A stretch of 64,000 nt of DNA from Gonatopus flavifemur. Taxonomy: Eukaryota > Arthropoda > Insecta > Hymenoptera > Dryinidae. The notes below the pieces were generated by a model. It saw only the letters and a list, made by a program, of their open reading frames with translations. It did not search any database and had not been told where the DNA came from. The position numbers were made by a program, and so were the translations under genes. The first letter of the stretch is position 1. Every line of letters starts with the position of its first letter. The stretch is taken from positions 19,362,001-19,426,000 of the forward strand of contig JAFFJZ010000002.1 of NCBI GenBank assembly GCA_018340375.1. Direction: 5' to 3'. Below are positions 46,033 through 59,084 of this stretch, in pieces.

Positions 46033-46260
46033 AAATCTTCATTGTAAAAAATAATCGGGATTTTTCTATACTTAGCAGCCGGGAAATTCCGATCATGAGA
46101 TACGAAATTAATTTCCCATAAATTCAACTGAAAATCCCAAACTTTATGGGATTTTTAATATCATTTCTCAATAAATTGGTGGTAAAATGCGGAAAACTCT
46201 CACCTCATGTGTGTGTTAATTCATAAATTATAAAACTCAGATCCAATCATATTGAAGCAG
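46033..46260. repeat. CACTGTAA-family dispersed repeat, copy 2
   Basis: Starts CATTGTAAAAAATAATCGGG and shares with 1777-1950 the ordered blocks TAGCAGCCGGGAAATTCC, ATGAGATACGAAATTAATTT and GGAAAACTC...TGTGTGTTAATTC. Divergence is high, so the family is old. Confidence 0.5.
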
Positions 46261-47893
46261 TCTTTGAATTCAAATGGTGATGAAGAGTGTTGAAAATCTT
46301 CTTAATGAATGTTGAAGAAGAAATTTCAACCTACATAATTCATGCACCTGTCTTCACTTTGAGGGGAAATTGTAGAAAGATTATTTGAGAACAATAAAAC
46401 GATGCAAAGGAAACATTGAAGAAGAAATTTGAAAAGGAAAGTGAGGTAAAATGAAAAATGAGAACAAAACAACATTCAAAAGAAATTTATAGTAATCAGT
46501 GCAAGAAAGACGAGAAAAAAATGAAGAAAAAGGAAGAAGCAGGAGAGAATAAATTAACGATTCTAATAAAAATATAAGCTTTCATCGAATCAATTAGAGT
46601 TAAAAAGTACTTTGAGAAGAAACTTTTATTATAACAACTGGAGGTAGGTTTCGTTACGATAGTTTACGAGCATCACACGTTCTCTATGCACTGATAAAAT
46701 GATACGATATGATAATGATACGTTTTTGTCCATTTTGAAGCTTGTAAAAGTGGCATTAAAGCAGTATAAGATTAATGAAGACTCGTGTCTTCGGAGCAAC
46801 TTGCACACTCTCCTTCGGATGATGTTTATGAATATGCAGATCGATATATCAAATAGGATTATCAACTATTATACTCTCATCGGACAATATATTTGATGTC
46901 CATTCGTTTCCATCAATGGCTCGATCATACAATCATTCAAATAACAAAAAAAAACATCAATACAAACAGCGAAAAGGAAAAAAAAAACATAAAAAAATAA
47001 GTGAAAAAGTCATGGACAATGGAAAGATTAGAACTAAATGAGAGATTATCATCTCATTCGCACGAGAAATATAAATAAAGAACAACTAGAGAAAGATATA
47101 CGAAAGCGAATATTTTAAACGAGATCTGTGAAAAAATTAGAAAACAAGAAACAAGAAAATCTACAAAGCCGAACAAAAGAATGAGAAATACGAAAAAAAG
47201 TGAAAAGAGATGAGGAAAGTCATGGAAACAAATAAACGGAAGAAACATTTTTTTTTTGAAAGATGTAGAAAAAAGATTGTTATTATAAAAATTCTAATAT
47301 TCAAACATTGTATAAAGAAATAACGAGAATGCATGCAAAAGATTTATTTTTGTTGTGAAAATTACAAATTCCTCGAGAACGCGACCAACTCTTTCCGTAT
47401 TCAAAACATACTCACGAAGGTAAGATGAATGTCATTACCATAGATATTTGGAAGATCAGAATCATTAGACGGTATGACATTACGAAAACTAATTTCTTTA
47501 GAAACCAGACATCTTCCAGACGTTACGCGAATTGCGTATTTCATTACCCGTTACATCCGAAAATCTTCGCAGTTTGTATGGTAATCCATGCTAATGAATT
47601 GTTTATTTTATCATGAAACAATAAATTTCGTCATAGTGATAAAAGTTACACCGAATCTGAATGAAAAGAAAGTCAGTGTGTCACTGGTTCTTTAAAAAAA
47701 AAAAAAAAAAAAAAAACGGAGAGGTCTAAAAGGATGTTTTTCGACCTTATCAATCAGTCCATTCAGCTTCAATTATGTAAATTGAGATTACTTGATAGTG
47801 TAAACCTCGCAAACAAATAACGCGTGCGAATTTAAAAAAGGTAGTGATGAACGGAATGTAGTCATTCAACTATTTTATGGAAAATAAAGTTAC
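46261..47893. other. unassigned DNA with a 23-bp poly-A run
   Basis: A-rich DNA without recognised genes. An uninterrupted A run lies at 47694-47716, after TGTGTCACTGGTTCTTT; it could be the tail of a retroposed sequence, but no TSD or body is evident. The 64-codon minus-strand Phe-rich frame at 47.1 kb is low complexity. Confidence 0.4.
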
Positions 47894-48261
47894 TGGAGCT
47901 GTGCGGTTAATCGATTATTCGGATGAAACGAATAATTGTTTCCGATAATTCGATTAATTGTTTGATTCCAATTAATAGACTTTTCGAATAATGGATCGAT
48001 TGATTGTTTGATTCTGATTGATCGGTTTTCTACATAATTGATAATTCAATTAATTGTTTGATTCCGATTAATCGATTAATTAATTGTTTCCGATCAATCG
48101 ATTTACCGACTGATCAGTAGTTTCCGATGATTATTCTGTTTTTGATTCATCCATCAATCGAATAATAATTCATCGGAATCAAACAATTAATCGATTAATC
48201 GGAACAATCGGAAACAATTATTCGGTTTATTCAAATATATCCGATTAACCGCACAGCTCTA
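47894..48261. mobile_element. 368-bp hAT MITE filled with ATTAATCGATTAAT words
   Basis: Ends TGGAGCTGTGCGGTTAATCG and inverse TAGAGCTGTGCGGTTAATCG are flanked by AAAGTTAC (47886-47893) and GAAGTTAC (48262-48269), a 7-of-8 match. The end sequence and 8-bp duplication fit hAT. The interior repeats AATTGTTTGATTCCGATTAA and TTAATCGATTAAT words in both orientations. Confidence 0.85.
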
Positions 48262-48717
48262 GAAGTTACAATTAATTTTCGTGATCAATTCAAAACGGTT
48301 ATGATCAAACAATTGTTTTTCCATTGGCTGGAGGACTAAATAATAAGGGATGGAGGACTGAATTACAAAAAAAAATTGTGAAGAGTTCAATTTGAATTAT
48401 TTGTATCTCAATTTGAATTGAACTAAAATTTAGTTTTTTGCATTCTGTCGGCGATTGTTGTTTTCTGCTTGTTTTGTTTGCAATTTAGGTTCATTTATAA
48501 AATGCTTCGAATTTAAGACTTTCTCTTTACCGTGTACCTTAGCAGAATTACTCTAAGGATTTTTCATCTCGAGAAGGTTGACGAAGGTGTAGAGCATGAT
48601 TTTTGCTAGAGCAAGAAATAATTTCTACAAACGAGGAAACGCTTTTCTAGTTTTCAATCAAAAATTAATTTCCTCATAATTGAGAACGATTTTATTATTA
48701 TTTGTTACACGGAGAGA

Positions 48718-48838
48718 AGATAATGGTAATATTTACCATGCTAATAGAATTCTTTACCATCTTTCTAATAATTATTACCAGAAAAATGGTAAAGAATTTT
48801 AATAGCGTGGTAAATATTACCATTCTCTCTTCTACGTG
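48718..48838. mobile_element. 121-bp CACGG-ended hairpin of GGTAATATTTACC words
   Basis: Left CACGGAGAGAAGATAATGGT and inverse right CACGTAGAAGAGAGAATGGT pair through GTAATATTTACCA, GCTAATAGAATTCTTTACCA and onward, so almost the whole element is one hairpin. Flanks are TA and TG, one base apart. Confidence 0.8.
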
Positions 48839-50425
48839 TGGTAAAATCACATGAACGATCAAATACTGCATTGGATTTCATGCTTATTCCTCTACAACTC
48901 AATTCAAAGCAGCTAAACAACATGATAAAAAAATGAAATGCAGATTATTTATCTTTTGTGTGTGACAAGTATTTCATTAATGCACCAACGAGAATTATGA
49001 TTTTGAACGAATGTTTGACCTTGTAAATATGTCGAGATTGATACAAATTAATATATGATATACAAACTATATACATCTTGCATAACGGTGAAGGTGAGAT
49101 GGAACGAAAAAATGACGCAACAAGAAATCCATGGGCAAAAAGCAGGGAACTATAAAGTTGACCACATCGTAGAATAGGAATTACTGTACTTTCATGGATC
49201 ACTAGACGATATATGAAAACGTGTACAATTCATTAGAGATAAGCTAGACCAAATGAACAAGAAATGTTGAATTCGAATTTCCTTGACAAAAACTAGCTGT
49301 CTGATTAGTTGAGAATTGTCAAGTACTACGCATGAACTGATATACAAACGCTGTCCTAAAACAACATTTCACACAAAATACAATAGAAAAGAAATGCACT
49401 GTAACGATTTTTATATTTTCAACACTACAGTGAGAATAAGAGTATAAAATTCAAATGTAACTTCCATCTAATAAGTGTTCACAAATATTCTTTTGATCTG
49501 TAATGTAACCTTTTTTCTTGATTTGTTTTGTGTATTCCTCTTTTTGAATTGACGCATACGTTATAGAAGTGAGAAAGACGTGACCTTAGGAGAGTTTGAA
49601 AGAAGGCTGTGAAGCCATCGATGATGGATTACGATTTGGACAACCATTAACATCGATCGACAACAAATCGGTTGTCGATACCAAAGTATTTAACCAACAG
49701 AAACTTGACAGGTGAGACGAAGGTCTCAAAAAACACAACGAGTTGATTTTTTTTCGATTTATCATGCAAAGGCTGTTGCCTGAGACTGGCAAATCAAGGC
49801 TAAGACGAATAATCCAAAACTGGCTCAATATTCCCAAAATTCAACTCCATTCTAACCTGTTCTAAATCATACAACAAGATACTTGAATTATTTTCGGGAA
49901 CAGTAAAAGACAATCCACAGAACACTGCAACGATGTCTAAACGATGGAAAAACACAATATTTTCGTACCGTGATTCATTTTGACCTGAAAACCGAAATTC
50001 AATCGTTCTTAAATGTCAACTGTACTGACATTTATTGGAAACATTCGTGAACCGGCTTCAGGTGAATATGAATAATTATTTCTGAAATCATGAAGCAAGT
50101 GTACCAAAAAAAAGTGGAATGAATTGATTGCATCAATATTGAATAATAATTTGAAATTAACACTCCTTTTTATATCCTTTTCGGAGAGATAACAGAAAAA
50201 ACAACAGAACAAAGATTTGGGACAAAAGTGGAGATTCTTCAATCACAGAGTATCAAAGGTTACTTCTTTTGAGTAATGTAAATTGAATATGCTCAAGCAA
50301 CATACGTTGGTCAAATTGAGGTTGAAATGATGTCATCTTGAGGTGGGACAACGTTTTTGTTTTTTATATCAATCGGAACATTTATATTGCCCAATTTTTA
50401 ACCTCACGTTCACGGTTTTTTCTTA
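48839..50425. other. unassigned DNA
   Basis: No repeat or gene recognised. Confidence 0.4.
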
Positions 50426-50666
50426 CACGCAGAGAAGAATTCTTACTGAAAAAGCGATTCCGAAAAATCCGCTTTGTTGAATCAGCAAAATGATTGCTTT
50501 CACATAAAAAATATGGCCATTTCAGCAAAATTTTTTAGCCGTTTGTTGAAAGAGCAAGATTTTTGCTGTAATGGCAAATTTTTTGCCAATTGGGCAACAA
50601 GTTTTGCCATATCGGCAAAGCAAATTTTCGAGGTTTGTTGTTTCAGCAACTTTTTTTCTCTGAGTG
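50426..50666. mobile_element. CAC-ended MITE filled with AGCAAA/TTTGCC words, TA duplication
   Basis: Left CACGCAGAGAAGAATTCTTA and right end, inverse CACTCAGAGAAAAAAAGTTG, with TA outside both (50424-50425, 50667-50668). Words ATCAGCAAAAT, TTTGCTG, TTTGCC and GGCAAA recur. Opposed 61- and 66-codon frames across it are by-products. Confidence 0.7.
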
Positions 50667-52038
50667 TACACTGACACACACACAAGCATGGTTTTTTATG
50701 GGAACATGATGCGTAATTTCATGAGAAAGAAGAAAAGATTCGATTTTCGAACATTTTCCTTTTTCCTTCTTCTGATAGCAATGCTGTTATGAGGCTCAGA
50801 TTCAAACCTGCGAATCAATTTACCAATCCGAGAGACTTTGGAAACAGAAAAAAATGTTCAGGTTTGGAAATCTTTCAAACAGTCGTTCAACGTTTTATAA
50901 ACTACTATCCCAAAACTACGAATTCCATTTCAATTTATTTTTGATACCATTCAAAAAATGAGAAGTGATTCTTTCACGCACATCAGTTGAATCAAATGGT
51001 GGAAAAAATAGCGATTGGAACTCCTAGAAGACTCAAAATCTTGAAAGACAAGAACAAATGATGTCCTAAAATTAGAATAAAAGACTGTACCAAATTAGTT
51101 TCCCGTACAATAAGAACATCTTTGATCAGAGTAGAACAAAACAAATTTCATATAAATGTAACATTTAGAAACACGAGAAATCTCAGCAACATTATTCAGT
51201 CAGACGATAATTAATCTTCAAATGTAGAAAGCAACAACATCGTTCATAAAATTACCTGCAGTAAGTGCAATGTAACTCATGTCGAGCAGACTGGACGTAA
51301 ATTGAACGTTAGAATCAGGGAACATTTTAATACCATGACAAGAATTGATTAGAATCGCATTTCTGTATATATAAATGTATATCGCACGATGAACTTGAAT
51401 TGGATTCAATAATATTCTCGTCATCATTCGGATGAGATGGAGAAATGTTGATAATCCCCTAACGGGATATTGAACCATTTTTTAAATTAGAATGAGATTA
51501 ACGAAAAATATCAATCCTCTGATATCTTGAACTCAATATTCGAGAATCAGGTCTCTGTAGACAATGTCAAATTATACGTATGACACGAGAAAATCATTTT
51601 TCAGGATAAAAATTGTATATTATGGAACTGGGATTTTGAAATTATCATGCGTGAAAGTCGTGATTGATGGCATCTCAAGGAGAATGAACGAAATAATGCT
51701 TTCTTCGAACGAATAATGCATCTGAAGGTCTGTGACTAGTAATGCCAAATAACTAACGGTATATCGGAATGACCTCTTCCACGAAGTCATCACACAGCAT
51801 TCATAAACTATAATCGTGTAAGACATGTATACAGGGTACCTCGAAAAACATTTTGTCACTTTCAAGTAGTCCCAATCCTGCCTACATGCACAAAAGTCAG
51901 GCCAAAATTCATCCACGCTGAGGTAGCGTTCAAGTTATAAACAAAATAAATTGACTATTCACGTGAGAAGTACATCGGTTTCTCCAATGATAAATATGTG
52001 CACTTCGTAGCATCTACTTGGTTGGTTGAAGACAACTC
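50667..52038. other. unassigned DNA with a weak tRNA-like motif
   Basis: On the minus strand near 50790-50840 a B-box-like GGTTTGAATCT follows GGATTGGTAAATTG. It is too degenerate to call a tRNA or SINE. Nothing else is recognised. Confidence 0.35.
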
Positions 52039-52545
52039 CCGAAGAGAACATGAAGCTTCGGCAAACGTTCAGAATAGATCAACATAGATCAGCCTGAAAC
52101 TCCGTTGGAGCCAAGTTTTAGGTTCTCAAACGTTTCACGGGGGTTAGATGAACATTTGAATGTCCGCTTGGAAATGGTTTCAAGAAAGGTTGATAAAACG
52201 TTCATCAAAGGTTCTCCGGAGTTTTATTCGAGTTTCAATTGAGCATGTTTTAGAGGGAATTTCAATTATAATTATAATTTGCTTTATCGTTCATTTTTTT
52301 GTGAAAGAAACATCACTGAAAAAAAACTTATATTGAAAAATTGAAACCCCAGTGAACCTCCGGTAAATCTTCAATGAACGTTCTGTGAACCTTCCTTGAA
52401 GTTATTCTTCAGTGGACATTGTAACGTTGATGAATCAGACCTTTGTCGAATGTTTATGAACCTAAACTTGAGTTCCAACGGAGCTTTAGTCGGATCTATG
52501 TTGATCTATTCCAAACGTGTGTCGGAGCTTCATGTTCTCTTCGGG
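52039..52545. mobile_element. CCCGAAGAG foldback element, copy 2, CT duplication
   Basis: The left arm starts CCCGAAGAGAACATGAAGCT and the right arm is its inverse. CT lies outside both (52037-52038, 52546-52547). Length is 507 bp against 508 bp for copy 1 at 12027, though the arms have diverged considerably. GAACGTT, AACGTTCA and GTTCTC words recur. The loop around 52265-52330 is AT-rich. Confidence 0.85.
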
Positions 52546-52569
52546 CTCTGAATCTGAGCGTTTCGCCAC

Positions 52570-52880
52570 CCGAGGAAAAAAGATTAGATCTAATGAGATC
52601 CAAGTAGATCTCGTCAGATCTAAATTTTGGCCAAAATCTCTACAAATCTGTTCATATCTATTTACATCTGAATTTCTCAACTCAGGCAACAATCTTTGGA
52701 GTTTTCTGATATCCGCTCACTCGCAAAGATTCAAATTTTGCAAGAAATCCAAAAGAATATAAGACGATTCAAGAAGCTTTCTGGAAATCTCTGTGGGGCT
52801 CCGTAGATATTTTGTTGTCAAAATTGAGATCTGAAGAGATCTACCTAGATCTCAGTAGATCTAATCTTTTTTTTTCTCGG
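52570..52880. mobile_element. CCGAG-ended MITE filled with AGATCT words, AC duplication
   Basis: Left CCGAGGAAAAAAGATTAGAT and inverse right CCGAGAAAAAAAAAGATTAG run on through matching AGATCTNATGAGATC and AGTAGATCTC blocks. AC lies outside both (52568-52569, 52881-52882). Length 311 bp. Confidence 0.75.
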
Positions 52881-54961
52881 ACACTATTTTGCATGGACAA
52901 GAGTGTCTCGTTTCTGCCTCAGGAATCACCCTCTGAACGGGACAGAACGTTTTCTAGAAACTTCTGTATATGGCGCGTGTACTCTATTGGAAAAGTCCAG
53001 GTGGAAATTCATACAGTAATCCACACAGATTACTATGTTCTCCTGTAAGAAGTTTGGATAGTTCCGAATGGATTTGCTTGAATCCCATGGTTTCCTACAT
53101 AAATTTCTAGCTGGTTTCTCGGATGGCAAATTTTTGTCATGGATTCTTAGGAGTCCCAATGAATTCCCAGTACGTCTTTTTCATCTACCGCGGGACGTTC
53201 TCGTTACGTTTCCCAAACTTACCCATACAACAAAAGTTGGTGTGCAATCGTTGTTCTTACGTTGTTTATCAAGTTTCCGTAAAGTTACTGGGAATTTGCT
53301 ACGCATGTGATTGAGAGTTTCATGAAACCAAGCAACTTCCTCACAACACGATAACAACTCAAGCTAGAATTCTAGATTTACAGCATATCGTTGCGCATTT
53401 GGCGACGCAACGTCCCTGCAAATTGTACGTTTTCAACAATTTCCTGCATATTTGTTCAGCATTTCGCTGTTAAGGGTACTTTCATGGAAACTAACCTTTG
53501 AAAATATACGCGTAGTATCGCAGAACGTCATTGACATCTTTATTGAACACGTCCCCAGAACGTCGCATGGTGGACATAAATTTCTGAACGTTCAGAAAAC
53601 CTTCCGATGCTATCCGGGACATTACATTTTGAACATTTCTCCCCTATTATGTTATTTTATGTGACTTGGAACATGCAGGATACAATCAAATGTGCGGATT
53701 AGGAGAGAGAAACTTTCAAGGTCGATTTCATATCTTGAATCCAGAATTTCGAGTAAAACCATGTGTCATTTGAGAATTCCAAGATTGAATAAAAACTTGT
53801 TTTTGGATACAATACAGTTGTTTTGACACCCATGCAATGATTGGCTTTTCATTGAAACTTCATCCAAAAAGGGTAAAAATAATATTCCTGTAGACAAAAA
53901 AATAATTGAGATGAATTGTACTTTCGCATCGTTAATTTGCAATTGAATACTATTTAATGACATTAGTATAATCACTGAGAAATATATCTATGTATAGATG
54001 TATATATGAATATATATATTCAGCATGTAATTCTACTGAATTGAATTCAACTACAAATCTACAATGCAAAAATACAATTCATTTCAATGATTCTTTTTTT
54101 CCACAGAGAAGGCATGAGATGTCATGAAGAAGTCAAATGATTTTTTGCAAATGTAATATTGATAATACTTGGGAATCATAAAGATTGAAGGTTGAAGAAT
54201 GTTTGATGGATGTTCTTGACGGTCCAGTTGGTGTATCACTTGTCCTATTTATTCGAAATTTTACTTCTCTGTTAGGAATTTCTAATTGAACTTCCAATCA
54301 CATGTAATTAAAGCTAAATTTCAATTAGATTTGAATGAAATTTCAGTTACGAAAATATTTGTATGATATAATGTAGCAGAAATAAAAAATTCAGTGACGC
54401 GTGAATGAATTCTCATTTCAATCAGCAAGAATTATTGTAAATTTCATTTACAAGTGAAAATAAGCGTTTATTGTACCTTAATCCAACATCATATGACGCC
54501 AAATCGAGTTGACTTGACGATTTAGTCGTTGAATTGTTATTGGTTACTAGAGTATTCCATTGATTACTGGAACGTTCGTTCATCATCATCTTTTTTATCA
54601 GAGTCTGATAAGAAGAAACTGAATGACTGAAGAATTTTTTGAAATACCTATGTAATTGTCTCATTAGATAATTATGTGAAGGATGACGATATCATTGAAT
54701 AAAATCTGAATACATTACCCGGTACTGACAAGTTTCTAACTAGGAGAACAAAAACGTTGATTTATTAAATAGGTGCGAACAATATGATCACCGATGTTGG
54801 AAAATCACACCTTCGTTTGAATAAAAATCGTAAAATTGCTCATCTCAAGAGAACAACAACATCCGACGAGTGATCATTGAACTCCAAATGGATTTGCGAA
54901 CATTTGATGTTATATCAAACGCCTCTTAAATGTTGATTAATCTAGAATTGATTTACACAGC
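52881..54961. other. unassigned DNA with an ACGTTC-rich patch
   Basis: Between about 53190 and 53640 the words GAACGT, ACGTTC and TTACGTT recur, and a CCCATACAACAAAAG at 53224 resembles a CCCA-class end, but no matching right end was found. No gene is recognised elsewhere in the interval. Confidence 0.35.
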
Positions 54962-55432
54962 GGGTGTTCGATAAATCATGCACGACCCACATATCGAGGA
55001 ATATATTATTAATCACCCAGAGAAGCAAATGATGTCATTTCTCATATAATTTATTACGTGAAAAATCAAGTGGTATAGAGACATAATAAAATGGAACCCC
55101 TCGCCACAGTTTCAAATGATGTCACAGCCAGAAATCGAAATCTGTCGATGTCTTTGTCATATCGAATGAATTTCTAGCGTATCAAAATTAGATTGAAAGG
55201 GAATGGAAATTGATCAGTCCGACATCGATTTGATATTATATTGACATTTGCCTTTTGGCTGGGGCAAAGAATGACGCAATCTTCTACGACATTCTAACAC
55301 TTTTTCTATTCCAGATTCATTTGTTGAAAAATCCTCACAAAAACGTTATTTGAATCTCTGGCGGAGGGATCCATTTTATCAAGTTGAATCACATCATTTT
55401 TCATGTAATCTTTGACGTAGTTTTCAAAGGGC
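54962..55432. mobile_element. inverted-repeat element with GGTGT ends
   Basis: Left GGGTGTTCGATAAATCATG and the inverse of the right side (GGTGTGCCCTTTGAAAACTA) run into TTACRTGAAAAATSA, ATAATAAAATGGAACCCCTC and TTCAAATGATGTC blocks matched on the other arm. Ends are approximate. No frame. Confidence 0.55.
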
Positions 55433-55547
55433 ACACCTAGTATGACAACCTAAAAAAGGACGATTTTTGGGAATTGAAAAAAAAAACTACTGTACATATT
55501 TCAAGGATTCACAGTAAAATTTTTGAATAAAAAAATTAAATATTTTT

Positions 55548-56139
55548 TTAGTCGATCTCCGACTGCGCTGAAAAAAGGTCCTCCACTGCTGCAGTTAATC
55601 CAGCCTTCTCCGTGGATGAAATCTAAGAAAGAAAAAATTCTCGTTCAACTAGAAGATATATTGTCCGTATAATGATCTACGGTCGAAAAAGAAAATCAAA
55701 AATTGACAAAATGGCGACGTTTTAAGAGAAAAGTTGAATTTTACCCAAAATTTTGGTCACTTTTGGCCTGTCAAAATTCGATTTTTGATCAAATCAAAAA
55801 ACTGGTAGGTCATTGTATGGAGAGCTATATACAGAACTTGCAGAAAAAATTTCATGTTGATCGGATTATTCGTCTCCGAGTAATCACTGCAGCAAATTCG
55901 AAAAATGCTGTTTCGAGCAAAACGCGTTTAAAGATAAAATGATCGTTTTCACTGTTGTAAATAGATTAAAATCATACTTACAGCTAATCTGCTATTCCAG
56001 GCCCATATAATTCACCTTCCTCTTCTTCAAAAAGTGCTTGTTGAGCTGAAGAAGCTTTTCTTCGAGATCATCGACCCTCTTTTGAAGCAGCCCGTTGGTG
56101 ATCATCAGCGATTCGCAGTCTTGTCTCGTCCTTAAATGG
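55548..56139 (-). CDS. coiled-coil C-terminus, two exons (partial gene or pseudogene)
   Basis: On the minus strand an acceptor (TTTTGAATTACAG) opens an exon at 56139 that reads HLRTRQDCESLMITNGLLQK and then RVDDLEEKLLQLNKHFLKKR. Leu/Ile/Val at heptad-like spacing suggest a coiled coil. A donor AGGAAG|GTGAAT closes it at 56016. Joining to the acceptor TTTCTTTCTTAG at 55623 continues in frame as ISSTEKAGLTAAVEDLFSAQSEID and a TAA at 55548-55550. The intron is 393 bp, GT-AG. Reading past the donor instead gives a stop nine codons later. Codon use is balanced, unlike nearby AT-rich frames. No upstream exon with the required phase was found, so this is the end of an unidentified gene or a gene remnant; a transposon-derived gene is possible. 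Confidence 0.4.
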
Positions 56140-56606
56140 CTGTAATTCAAAAACTATTTCAGATATCGATTTAAGATTTTAGTATGTTATTTTTCAAGGT
56201 ATAACCTATCGAAATGTGAGGAAAAAAATCGATTTTCCAAAAATTTCGCACTAGGTGTGACCCTTAACGTCACAAATCACGTGAAAAATGTAGTCCTGAA
56301 GTTTAAATCATTTATTGGCACAAATTGATGATTGCACAGAGAAAAGTTTATATTAATATTATTAGATACAGTATCGTACCAGTGGAATATACTCCATTAT
56401 GACGATAGGGACTATAACTTTGTATTTTCTGATCACTCCGCATATTGAATTCAAGAAGAATTATAATAACACAGCCCAACAAAATTTTGCAAATTTCAGT
56501 AACAGAAACTAGTCCACACTTTTCCGGAGTATTTTGGTGCGCTGAATCCAAATCTGGCTGCAGAATCGCTCCATCACATCAGGTTTCAGCGATATTTCCA
56601 CTTAAA

Positions 56607-57400
56607 AGTGTAAAAAACACTGTTTTTCGACATATTTGAGGTTACTGCGAGTCAAGAGGTAATGTAGATGACTCCATTTATGAACGCGAACCCCTTTAAT
56701 GAACATTTTGGTTTTTTGATTTATAGCACTTTTCATTCAGTGCTTTAATTTCATCCAAGCATGACTGAGTGGATACTACATCAGCCGCTGTTATGTAAAT
56801 AAATTCGGAATAATATGCCATAGGAAAGATATAATAAATAAACGATTGTTCGCTAATGGGGGCTAAGGTGTTCATTAATGGGGCCGGTTACCTTAATTTT
56901 TTCTCACAAAACTAGTAAGTGCCTCTCATAGTATGATTCATTTTATTTCTAATGCCGTTGAGTTTGCTCAAATATCAGTGTTTTCCTCATTGAGATACGA
57001 CAATTTAAAAATTGTGTTTCAACATATTTACTGAATACATGAACACTAATTTCAAATTGTTGTATCTCAATGAAAAAAAAAGATATTTCCGCAAACTCAA
57101 CGACATTTGGAAGAAAATGAGTTATACTTTGGGGTACACCTACTAGTTTTGTGACATTCCAGGTTTTCTGAGATATTTCAACCTGAATTTCAACCCAAAA
57201 ATCTGAGAAACACTGTTTTTTGACATGCTTGAAGTAACACAAAAACCAAGGAGTGATTTTTTTTCACAAAACCAGCGAATGAATGCATCTGAAAGTGTAA
57301 GTCATTCTTCTTCGAATGCCGTTGAGTTTGCTCAAATATATTTTTCTTTCATTGAGATACAACAATTTGAAAATTTGTCGCATACTCATGGTTCTGTCCG
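56607..57400. repeat. inverted and direct repeat cluster with GCCGTTGAGTTTGCTCAAAT
   Basis: A block of about 100 bp (ACTAGTAAGTGCCTCTCATA through GTTGAGTTTGCTCAAATATC to CATTGAGATACGACAATTT) at 56914-57010 is inverted at 57050-57162 and repeated directly at 57250-57380. A second short block (AACACTGTTTTTCGACATAT) at 56612 recurs at 57208. This suggests nested foldback copies or local duplication. Confidence 0.65.
56696..56787 (-). other. exon-like frame after an acceptor
   Basis: On the minus strand TTTATTTACATAACAG precedes a frame reading ADVVSTQSCLDEIKALNEKC, then YKSKNQNVH and TAA at 56696-56698. Composition looks protein-like (Glu, Lys, Cys, Asp) and the acceptor is fair, but no upstream exon or homologue is known to me. 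It could be an upstream remnant of the gene at 55548-56139, although the phases do not join directly. Confidence 0.2.
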
Positions 57401-59084
57401 CCACAATAAAGTAAATCCCACAGCTGCGGTATAAATATATTAATTCTTACTACAAAATTTTCTCCGTGTGAATAACAAAATATTCAGTCGTGGAAGACTC
57501 AAAAGCTTGCAACACATTCTTCAAAGGCTGTTTCCAGTCCCAAAGAGTCAATTCGAGAAGACAACCAATGATGATCCATCAGGTTTCGTGAGTTTGAATT
57601 TTCGTTTTGGTTCTATAAATGATTCAACCTTGAAGAATATTGAAAAATAACGTCATTTCTTTCCTCTTAGCATTCTATCAGATATTTTCAGTGAAATAAT
57701 AAAATAAAAAATAAAAAGAAATCGATCCGCAATTAAAATCAACAAAACTAAAAATCTACAATAAAAAAAAACTGTTAAAAGATCATAAAATTCTAATAAT
57801 CCAATGAATCCAACGAATCCATTCATTATATTCCCAACAATCGAAAACGCAACACGAGAAAGGTTAACTTTTTCCTTCTTTTTGAATCGCTGTACTGTAT
57901 CATCAATTACGTATCACAACAGTGTCGGAACTGACCGAATCACCGACAAAAAATTCAGAAAGTGAAATCTTAGTGAAATTTTAATACACTTTTACTTTCC
58001 ATTTTAATCGCTGGCCGAAAGATAGTGAAAAAGAGAAGTCAAAATACGGATCGGAATCTTCATTGAGACTTTGAACCGACGTTGCATTCTTTCCTCCAAA
58101 CGTATCGCTTTCAAAATAGGAAATCCGAATAGATATGCCTATTTGCCATTAGAAATTTGCATTTCAAATGAATCGGATTGGCAATTTCCACATCGTACCG
58201 CGTCGTGTTGGATTTGCATACGTGGCCGTCATTGTATTGAGTAATGAATTTCATTACAATGTTTGCTCCATCAGGATACTTGAGGTTTTCGAGTTTAATC
58301 GCTCATTATGAATAAATTTACACACGTCTTTTCTTTTTGCGTTCATTCTTTTTCTCACAATATGCATAATTGATTATTCTCTAATTGCACAGAGAAAAAA
58401 TTGCTGTAAAATCAACTATACGTCCGATTAATGTAGGGTTAACGTTGAAGTGCTGTTGATTATACTGAATTATCCATTAGATTCATTTTCTTTTCTGTGA
58501 ATATTGTGGTGAATTTTCATCCTTATCGGACACCTTGGTTGATTACAACCATTTTTTCTTTGTAAGAAAAAGATGACGAATTTTCTTCACTTGATATGCT
58601 CATCATGAAAAAAATCAAGCCGAAATTCTGTAGAAAAAGGTGAGAATCGTGAAGAGAATAAATAGAATTTAGAAACAGTTTAGATAAGAACTTAGTACTA
58701 CATATAACTTAGATACAACTTAGTATTTCTCTTTAGTAAATTATAATCACACGGAAACGATAAAATTAGACGAATCTACATGCAAACGATTGGTCTGGCA
58801 TTTATCTTGAAGTGGGATGACATGTCCAAAGCTTAGAAAAATATCTCACTGTGGAAAAATACTGTTCTTCAAAATTATGTAAAAATCTTCAACATTTTGA
58901 CATTTACTCGATAGAATTTCACTTCTAAGATTATTATCAAAGTTCAATGATGAATGAAATGTGTTGTTGCATAGTGTGTAAAATTCGTTTGTCCATAAAA
59001 TATCCTCCTCGTTACGGTACAATTTCCAAACTAAAATTCAGGATGAGAAACATCGATTGATTATGCACATTTTGGAAGAAAAAT
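57401..59084. other. unassigned DNA
   Basis: No recognised repeat or gene; a few A-rich runs around 57.7 kb. Confidence 0.4.

Noticed and set aside
47694..47716. Poly-A tail of a processed pseudogene
   Set aside because: No coding or repeat body precedes the A run and no flanking duplication was found.
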